Assembly (NCBI RefSeq): GCF_001831475.1
Contig: NZ_CP017688.1
Span: 992,001 to 1,056,000 of the forward strand
From: Flavobacterium crassostreae
GTDB taxonomy: Bacteria > Bacteroidota > Bacteroidia > Flavobacteriales > Flavobacteriaceae
DNA: 64,000 nt
Reading direction: 5' to 3'
In this document: one piece after another, positions 58,453 through 64,000 of the stretch
Position numbering within the stretch: the first letter of the stretch is position 1
Layout of the letters: each line of letters opens with the position of its first letter
Program-made: the position numbers and the translations under genes
The notes under the pieces: model-generated
The model's database searches: none
The model's input: only the letters and a program-made list of their open reading frames with translations
What the model was told of the DNA's origin: nothing

Positions 58453-60027
58453 ATGAAAAACAATGGAGCATATTTTCCTTTAATTATAAGTGCTGCTGTT
58501 GCGCTAGGCATTGTTATTGGCAGTTGGTTGCCTACTGCTGGTCAGACTTCTTTTTTGGCCAAAAATAGTTCTAAAGAAAAGCTCAATCAATTGATTGATT
58601 TTATAGATACAGAATATGTAGATGCCATCAATACGGACTCTATTGTAAATGTAACCGTAAATGCCCTTATGAAACAGTTAGACCCTCACTCTGTATATGT
58701 TCCTCCAAGTGAACAAGCACAGCTAGCGGAACACATGAAGGGAGAATTTGTAGGCATAGGTGTTAATTTTTATATGTACAAAGACTCGTTGGCTATTATA
58801 AAACCAGTAGCAAATGGTCCTTCTGCCAAGGCTGGTTTACGAGCAGGAGACCGGATTTTGTACGCCAATAAAACCAAACTCTACGGGCGCAAATTGCCTA
58901 ACGACAGCTTGTTTTCATCGCTCAAGGGAGCTGCAGGATCTGAGGTTGAGCTTACAATTTATAGAAAAACAGACCATAAAAAAATAAAAATAAAATTAAA
59001 GCGCGACGTGATTCCGCTGCAAAGCGTAGATGCAGCCCTGCAAATTACGCCAACTATGGCGTATATAAAAATAAATCGTTTTGCGCAGACCACCCATGCT
59101 GAATTTCAAGCAGCAGTAACAAAACTACAAAAAGCAGGAGCAACCTCTTTAGTGCTCGATCTCAGAGACAACGGAGGCGGTTATATGGAACAAGCAATAG
59201 CCATTGCAGACGAATTGCTTGCAAAAGGGCAGTTGGTTGTATTTACCAAAAACAAAAACAATAAAACCCAAAAAACCTACGCCACCAACAAAGGTAGTTT
59301 TGAGCAAGGATCTGTTTATATTTTGATTAATGAAAATAGTGCTTCGGCTAGTGAAATTTTGGCAGGGGCTATTCAAGACAATGATAGAGGAATCATCGTA
59401 GGGCGTCGTTCTTTTGGTAAAGGACTCGTGCAGAGAGAAATGGATTTTAAGGATGGTTCTGCAGTGCGCCTGACCGTAGCTAGATACTACACCCCAACGG
59501 GTCGGTCTATACAAAAACCCTATACCAAAGGTTCTGAAGATTTGTATTTTAAAGAAGCTTCTTCTCGATTTTTGACCGGCGAATTATACGAAAAAGACAG
59601 TATTAAGCTCGCAGATAGTCTGAAGTTTAAGACCCCAAAAGGGAGGATTGTGTACGGAGGCGGAGGGATTGTGCCAGATATATTTGTAGCTTTAGAAGCA
59701 GAGCAAGGCAACGAAGACGTTTTTTATCTAATGCAATCCGGAATAGTAGGTAATTTTGTTTTTGAACAATTAGATAAAGACAGAAAAGCATTTTCGGGAG
59801 TAACTTTTAAGCAATTTAAAAGCACCATGCATGCCACCAATAAACACGTTGTTTCTTTTGAGGTTTTTCTGTCAGAAAACGGTTTGGGCCTAAAAATAGG
59901 TAAAAACAAAGCAGTAGTCAAACGGTATCTAACGGCAGAATTTGCCAGACAACTCTACGGCGAAAACTACTATTATGCCATACTCTTACAAGAAGACGCT
60001 ATGATAAAAACAATACTTAAGCAATAG
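58453..60027 (+). CDS. S41-family C-terminal processing peptidase with PDZ domain
   Basis: A 524-residue periplasmic protease. It has an N-terminal membrane anchor or signal (residues 7-25), a helical region, a PDZ domain at about 95-175 (IGVNFYMYKDSLAIIKPVAN), and the S41 catalytic domain at about 195-400. The Ser nucleophile lies in INENSASASEILAGAIQD and the general-base Lys in RRSFGKGLVQ, the Ser-Lys dyad of CtpA/Prc enzymes. It has an extra C-terminal region of about 110 residues. It would trim or degrade envelope proteins. It is co-transcribed with the dCMP deaminase and HupE-like genes. Confidence 0.95.
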   Translation: MKNNGAYFPLIISAAVALGIVIGSWLPTAGQTSFLAKNSSKEKLNQLIDFIDTEYVDAINTDSIVNVTVNALMKQLDPHSVYVPPSEQAQLAEHMKGEFVGIGVNFYMYKDSLAIIKPVANGPSAKAGLRAGDRILYANKTKLYGRKLPNDSLFSSLKGAAGSEVELTIYRKTDHKKIKIKLKRDVIPLQSVDAALQITPTMAYIKINRFAQTTHAEFQAAVTKLQKAGATSLVLDLRDNGGGYMEQAIAIADELLAKGQLVVFTKNKNNKTQKTYATNKGSFEQGSVYILINENSASASEILAGAIQDNDRGIIVGRRSFGKGLVQREMDFKDGSAVRLTVARYYTPTGRSIQKPYTKGSEDLYFKEASSRFLTGELYEKDSIKLADSLKFKTPKGRIVYGGGGIVPDIFVALEAEQGNEDVFYLMQSGIVGNFVFEQLDKDRKAFSGVTFKQFKSTMHATNKHVVSFEVFLSENGLGLKIGKNKAVVKRYLTAEFARQLYGENYYYAILLQEDAMIKTILKQ

Positions 60028-60127
60028 CTTTTTTTAAGGATTTGTGGGTGTTTTTGTTTGTATTGAGCTAGATCTCTATGGTTTTCTTGGGATATTTCTA
60101 AAAAAATAATTTAGAACCAACAACTAC

Positions 60128-60331
60128 TTAAAGTTGATTTTTGGTTTTTTGTTCGATGGCTTTAGATACTCTAAAGATCCATAAAATAAGCACGGCACAA
60201 AACGAAGCAACAATACCAATAAAGGCCACCACGCTATCACCTTGAAAAGGATTGCTAAAATCTAGCAAAGTAATGTTAAAAACGATAAGCGCTACTGCTA
60301 GAAAAATTAAAATGTTTGTAAAAATTTTCAT
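60128..60331 (-). CDS. small two-helix membrane protein
   Basis: A 67-residue protein with two hydrophobic segments (about 6-24 and 34-53) and a basic C-terminal tail (SKAIEQKTKNQL). The family is not recognised. The coding potential is supported by the topology, a sensible ATG and its position in an otherwise empty gap on the same strand as the next gene. No function can be given. Confidence 0.5.
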   Translation of the reverse strand: MKIFTNILIFLAVALIVFNITLLDFSNPFQGDSVVAFIGIVASFCAVLILWIFRVSKAIEQKTKNQL

Positions 60332-60432
60332 AATATGTTGTTTTTAATTGGCATCAATTCAATAGTCTTTATTTTTAGCCTTGTTGAATCAAAGTATAGG
60401 GTAAGTAAGATGCAAAAATAAATAAAAATATT

Positions 60433-61008
60433 TTAGACAAATAAACCTTTAACATTAGCTGCAAATAATTTAACAGCAATGGCAAGCAAAATCACACCAA
60501 AAGTCTTCCGGATAACGCCAAGTCCGTTTTCGCCCAACATTCGTTCTATTTTGGCCGAAGATTTTAAAACAATATAGACAATAATAATATTGAGTATAAT
60601 AGCGATGATAATATTAATGGTTTCAAATTGCGACTTTAGAGACAACAGCGTAGTCATGGTTCCTGCTCCAGCAATCAAAGGAAAAGCCAACGGGACTATC
60701 GAAGCAGAGCTAGCCTCTTCGTCTTTGTAAATCCGAATGCCTAAAATCATTTCTAGAGCCAGAAAAAACAATACAAAAGAACCCGCTACAGCAAAAGAGT
60801 GTACATCAATTCCTATTAATTTTAAAATCTCTTCTCCAATAAACAAAAAAACGATCATTATTCCTCCAGAAGTTATAGACGCTTTTCCGGATTCTAAATG
60901 TCCAAATTTAGAACGTAAATCAATAATGATAGGGATAGAACCAATAATATCAATTACGGCAAAAAGCACCATACCTACAGTAATTATTTCTCTAAGATCA
61001 AGTAACAT
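60433..61008 (-). CDS. MarC-family membrane protein
   Basis: A 191-residue integral membrane protein with six predicted helices (starts at about 8, 45, 70, 110, 135 and 165). MarC-family landmarks are FAVIDIIGSIPIIIDLRSKF (N-terminal) and VPLAFPLIAGAGTMTTLLSL, where PL..G.G.I is the family signature. Despite the name, MarC is not shown to give antibiotic resistance; the function is unknown, possibly transport. It is a single gene, divergent from the DUF3109 gene. Confidence 0.9.
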   Translation of the reverse strand: MLLDLREIITVGMVLFAVIDIIGSIPIIIDLRSKFGHLESGKASITSGGIMIVFLFIGEEILKLIGIDVHSFAVAGSFVLFFLALEMILGIRIYKDEEASSASIVPLAFPLIAGAGTMTTLLSLKSQFETINIIIAIILNIIIVYIVLKSSAKIERMLGENGLGVIRKTFGVILLAIAVKLFAANVKGLFV

Positions 61009-61126
61009 AAGTTTGTTTTTAGGGTGCTAAGGTACACATTTTAAAGAAAAGTAATCTAAAGAAATAGCAAATACCAGCTCAAAATAAAGGGTCTAATTTT
61101 TTCAAAAAGAGCGTGTTTTTGCTGCG

Positions 61127-61190
61127 GCATTTAATCCTTTTTTTTCAATTTTAAAAGGGTTAAATGCTTTTTTAAAATTCTTTTAAAAGC
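61127..61190. repeat. two overlapping inverted repeats in the marC / DUF3109 intergenic region
   Basis: CATTTAATCCTTTT (61128) pairs with the complementary stretch ending at 61166 (14 bp with one G-U pair), and GCTTTT (61166) pairs with AAAAGC (61185). The two hairpins share bases 61166-61167, so they cannot both be complete. The region lies upstream of the -7 element at 61223, so any role is at the DNA level for the plus gene or in the marC leader. Confidence 0.35.
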
Positions 61191-61222
61191 CATTTTTAAC
61201 AATCCTTTTGTCTTAGTTTGTC

Positions 61223-61230
61223 TATCTTTG
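61223..61230 (+). promoter_or_regulatory. putative -7 element of DUF3109 gene
   Basis: TATCTTTG, an exact TAnnTTTG match, 27 nt before the ATG at 61258. It overlaps the alternative upstream start at 61228 and so rules it out if real. Confidence 0.5.
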
Positions 61231-61257
61231 TGCTTTTATAAACACAAGTACTATAGC

Positions 61258-61827
61258 ATGTTTCAATTAGGAAAAACCATCGTTTCAGAAGATATTTTAG
61301 AAAAAGATTTTGTATGCAATTTATCTGCCTGCAAAGGCGCTTGTTGTGTAGATGGAGATGCTGGAGCGCCCTTGACCGAGGAAGAAACTAAAATTCTAGA
61401 AGCGATCTATCCTAAAGTAAAACCTTTTTTACGAAAAGAAGGTATTGCTGCCATTGAGGCCCAAGGCAGCTGGGTAAAAGGAACCGATGGAGATTTAGAA
61501 ACTCCCTTGATAGATGGCAAAGATTGTTCGTATGTTATTTTTGATGGCAAAACGGCACTTTGTGGTATAGAGCAAGCATACAACCAAGGTTTGGTAGATT
61601 GGAAAAAACCAGTTTCGTGTCACTTATATCCAATTAGAGTAAAAGATTTTACGGAGTTTGCTGCAGTCAATTATGACAGATGGGACATTTGTGATCCAGC
61701 TTGTTCTTTAGGGCAAGAGCTTGAGGTGCCTGTTTATAAATTTGTTAAAGAAGCCCTAGTTAGAAGGTTTGGACCAGATTGGTATGCAGAGCTAGATAAA
61801 GTAGCCCAAGACATGAAGCGTTCTTAA
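61258..61827 (+). CDS. DUF3109 cysteine-rich protein
   Basis: A 189-residue protein of the DUF3109 family. N-terminal [11 protein letters not shown] and later Cys residues ([29 protein letters not shown]) form a pattern typical of YkgJ/DUF3109 metal-binding proteins, which probably hold zinc or an iron-sulfur cluster. The biochemical role is unknown. The start at 61258 follows from the promoter and from conservation ([18 protein letters not shown]). It is a single gene. Confidence 0.85.
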   Translation: MFQLGKTIVSEDILEKDFVCNLSACKGACCVDGDAGAPLTEEETKILEAIYPKVKPFLRKEGIAAIEAQGSWVKGTDGDLETPLIDGKDCSYVIFDGKTALCGIEQAYNQGLVDWKKPVSCHLYPIRVKDFTEFAAVNYDRWDICDPACSLGQELEVPVYKFVKEALVRRFGPDWYAELDKVAQDMKRS

Positions 61828-62152
61828 ATCTGAAATTCAGGTTGGATTAAATACAAGCTATAAAAAAATAAAAATCTCTTTTAAAGGCCATAAACCAATT
61901 GTTCTTAGAGGGTTCTTTTTGGGCTCTAAAGCTACTGTTTTACAACATTTCAGGGTGTTTTGTGTTTTTTAAATACCTGAAAAACAATAATTTGCGTTTT
62001 TGTTTAAAAAAGTCCTTCTAGAGTGGTTTTGTTAAAAACTCCAGCTTATTGTGAATAAGTTTGGCTTTCTTTATTGCTTGCAAATGACAACCTTTGCGGG
62101 GCTTTAATTTGGTAGAATATTTGTTAGAATCTCAAAAAAATAAACAACAGTA
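61828..62152. other. intergenic region upstream of nrdBA
   Basis: It holds no gene. A palindrome, CTTATT-GTG-AATAAG, sits at 62045-62059 and could be an operator for the ribonucleotide reductase operon. AATATTTG at 62116 is one base off a -7 element and is 37 nt before the nrdB ATG. Confidence 0.35.
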
Positions 62153-63130
62153 ATGTCAAAAATGGAACCAATTTTACAAGAAAATAAAAATCGTTTTGTG
62201 ATTTTTCCGATTAAACACCATGATATTTGGGAGTGGTATAAAAAAATGGAGGCTAGTTTTTGGACTGCCGAAGAAATTGATTTGTCTCAAGATTTAAATG
62301 ACTGGAATAATAAATTAACGGATGACGAACGTTATTTTGTAAAACATATCCTAGCCTTTTTTGCGGCCTCAGATGGGATAGTAAACGAAAATCTGGCGGA
62401 GAACTTTGTAAACGAAGTGCAGTACGCAGAGGCAAAGTTCTTTTATGGTTTTCAAATCATGATGGAAAACATTCATAGCGAAACCTATTCGTTATTGATT
62501 GACACCTATGTGAAGGATGAAATTGAAAAAGACGAGTTATTCAACGCTCTAGAAATTTTTCCGGCCATCAAGAAAAAAGCAGATTGGGCTCTTAAATGGA
62601 TCGAATCGGATTCTTTTGCCGAAAGGCTAATTGCTTTTGCGGCAGTAGAAGGAATTTTCTTCTCAGGGGCTTTTTGTTCTATTTATTGGTTAAAAAAGCG
62701 TGGCCTAATGCCTGGTTTGACTTTTTCTAATGAGTTGATCTCTAGAGACGAGGGAGTTCATTGTGATTTTGCAGTGCATTTACACAACCACCATTTGATT
62801 AATAAAGTTTCTAAAGAACGTATTAGAGAAATCATTGTAGATGCCTTAAACATTGAAAGAGAGTTTATTACAGAATCTCTTCCGGTGAGTTTAATAGGGA
62901 TGAATGCAGTGTTAATGACCCAATACCTAGAGTTTGTAGCAGACCGATTGTTAGTTGAGTTAGGCTGCGATAGAGAATATCATACCACCAATCCGTTTGA
63001 TTTTATGGACATGATTTCGCTGCAAGGAAAAACCAATTTCTTTGAAAAGAAAGTAGCCGAATACCAAAAATCTGGAGTGATGAATACGGATGATGATGCT
63101 CAAAAAATTTCTTTTGATGCCGATTTTTAA
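62153..63130 (+). CDS. nrdB: ribonucleotide reductase class I, beta subunit
   Basis: A 325-residue R2 subunit that holds the di-iron cofactor and radical for making deoxynucleotides. It is of the eukaryote-like type: [18 protein letters not shown] supplies the first Asp ligand, [20 protein letters not shown] has the likely radical Tyr and Glu/His ligands, and [10 protein letters not shown] has the second Glu/His pair. The C-terminal FDADF matches the R1-binding tail of eukaryotic R2. With the Tyr present it should be class Ia. A second ATG at 62162 ([11 protein letters not shown]) is an equally good start. nrdA follows after 117 nt. Confidence 0.95.
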   Translation: MSKMEPILQENKNRFVIFPIKHHDIWEWYKKMEASFWTAEEIDLSQDLNDWNNKLTDDERYFVKHILAFFAASDGIVNENLAENFVNEVQYAEAKFFYGFQIMMENIHSETYSLLIDTYVKDEIEKDELFNALEIFPAIKKKADWALKWIESDSFAERLIAFAAVEGIFFSGAFCSIYWLKKRGLMPGLTFSNELISRDEGVHCDFAVHLHNHHLINKVSKERIREIIVDALNIEREFITESLPVSLIGMNAVLMTQYLEFVADRLLVELGCDREYHTTNPFDFMDMISLQGKTNFFEKKVAEYQKSGVMNTDDDAQKISFDADF

Positions 63131-63247
63131 ACCGGTGGACTAATGTTCCGATTGCCAGAATACCACTTGGAGACATTGTTTTCCATAAAATATTACAAAT
63201 AAACAAAAATAAAAAAGGGATTTTTTATTTTAAAAAAAACTAAAAGT

Positions 63248-64000
63248 ATGTACGTAGTAAAGAGAGATGGTCGTAAAGAGCCAGTAATGTTTGATAAAAT
63301 CACCGATAGAATTAAAAAACTATGCTATGGTTTAAATGATTTAGTAGATGCTGTTAAAGTAGCTATGCGTGTAATTGAAGGACTCTATGATGGAGTAGCT
63401 ACGTCTGAGTTAGATAATTTAGCAGCCGAGACGGCGGCTTCGATGACAATTGCGCATCCGGATTATGCACAATTAGCAGCCCGAATTGCGATTTCTAATT
63501 TGCATTCTAACACCACCAAATCGTTCTCAGAAACGATGACCGAAATGTACCACTACGTCAATCCAAGAAACGGACAATACGCACCGTTAATTGCAGAGGA
63601 TGTTTATAAAGTTATACAAGACAATGCGGCTTTTTTGGACTCGCATGTCTTATACAATAGAGATTTTAATTATGATTATTTTGGTTTCAAAACATTAGAA
63701 CGTTCGTATTTACTTAAAATAAACGGAAAAATTGTCGAGAGACCACAACACATGCTGATGCGTGTTGCTGTTGGGATCCACTTGGATGATTTAGAGTCGG
63801 TTTTAGAGACCTATGACCTAATGTCCAAAAAGTATTTTACGCATGCCACGCCAACATTATTTAATGCAGGAACTCCAAAACCTCAAATGTCTTCTTGTTT
63901 TTTGTTAGCCATGCAAGACGATAGCATTGACGGAATTTACGACACCCTAAAACAAACCGCAAAAATCTCGCAATCTGCAGGAGGCGTAGGGTTGTCTATC
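63248..64000 (+). CDS. nrdA: ribonucleotide reductase class I, alpha subunit (partial, 3' end missing)
   Basis: An open frame from ATG at 63248 runs without a stop to the window end (251 codons), so the C-terminal two thirds are missing. The start, [20 protein letters not shown], is an N-terminal ATP-cone (allosteric activity site), and [16 protein letters not shown] carries the first redox-active Cys of the catalytic barrel. The final residues SAGGVGLSI match the loop that follows in class I R1. It pairs with the nrdB just upstream and is probably co-transcribed. Sequence and order both resemble the eukaryote-like class Ia enzymes of Bacteroidota. Confidence 0.95.
   Translation, partial: MYVVKRDGRKEPVMFDKITDRIKKLCYGLNDLVDAVKVAMRVIEGLYDGVATSELDNLAAETAASMTIAHPDYAQLAARIAISNLHSNTTKSFSETMTEMYHYVNPRNGQYAPLIAEDVYKVIQDNAAFLDSHVLYNRDFNYDYFGFKTLERSYLLKINGKIVERPQHMLMRVAVGIHLDDLESVLETYDLMSKKYFTHATPTLFNAGTPKPQMSSCFLLAMQDDSIDGIYDTLKQTAKISQSAGGVGLSI

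Noticed and set aside
1..64000. Mobile elements, prophage or defence island
   Set aside because: No transposase, integrase, phage, restriction or toxin-antitoxin gene was found, and most genes belong to conserved flavobacterial neighbourhoods.

Overview
The window looks like a chromosomal segment of a Flavobacterium-like member of the Bacteroidota. The evidence is AT-rich DNA, promoters with a TAnnTTTG -7 element and no clear Shine-Dalgarno sites, type IX secretion (T9SS) sorting domains of both types, a PorP/SprF-type protein, a TonB receptor/lipoprotein pair, and flavobacterial families such as DUF4271 and DUF4296. I found no transposase, integrase, phage gene, CRISPR array, rRNA or tRNA.

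Layout. 1-4025: leuS and a membrane zinc peptidase. 4071-8897 (minus): a three-gene type III polyketide synthase / FAD monooxygenase / quinone reductase cluster, then Crp-type and Lrp-type regulators. 9047-16938: a housekeeping block (DUF4271-hemD; polyprenol-phosphate mannosyltransferase, pyrC and DUF4296; an epimerase; tyrS; a LuxE-like ligase; a very small T9SS protein). 17051-31015: a phosphate-starvation island with a surface lipoprotein and TonB receptor, phoB-phoR, two OprP/OprO-type porins, pstS, pstC-pstA-pstB and phoU. 31567-48832: a giant secreted adhesin of 4785 residues containing 38 nearly identical 300-bp units, followed by its likely T9SS partners (PorP/SprF-like and PorE-like). 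48945-64000: a glycosyltransferase, a large SprA-like outer-membrane protein, aspartate kinase, a GNAT protein, fbp, a TerB-like protein, HupE - dCMP deaminase - S41 protease, small membrane proteins, a DUF3109 protein, and nrdB followed by the start of nrdA, which is cut by the window end.

The most interesting signal is regulatory. Six promoters in the phosphate island carry tandem 11-bp repeats of the type TTAACAnnnnn. Each array sits in a fixed register to the flavobacterial -7 element: the last or next-to-last repeat starts 15 or 26 nt upstream. This looks like a Pho box adapted to the Bacteroidota promoter, and it ties the TonB receptor and the lipoprotein to the Pst system. Two further points stand out. 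PstC carries what looks like one lobe of PstS in its first periplasmic loop. The adhesin array shows a 4-unit (1.2 kb) super-period and a sharp left/right split in synonymous markers, which points to recombination-driven growth.
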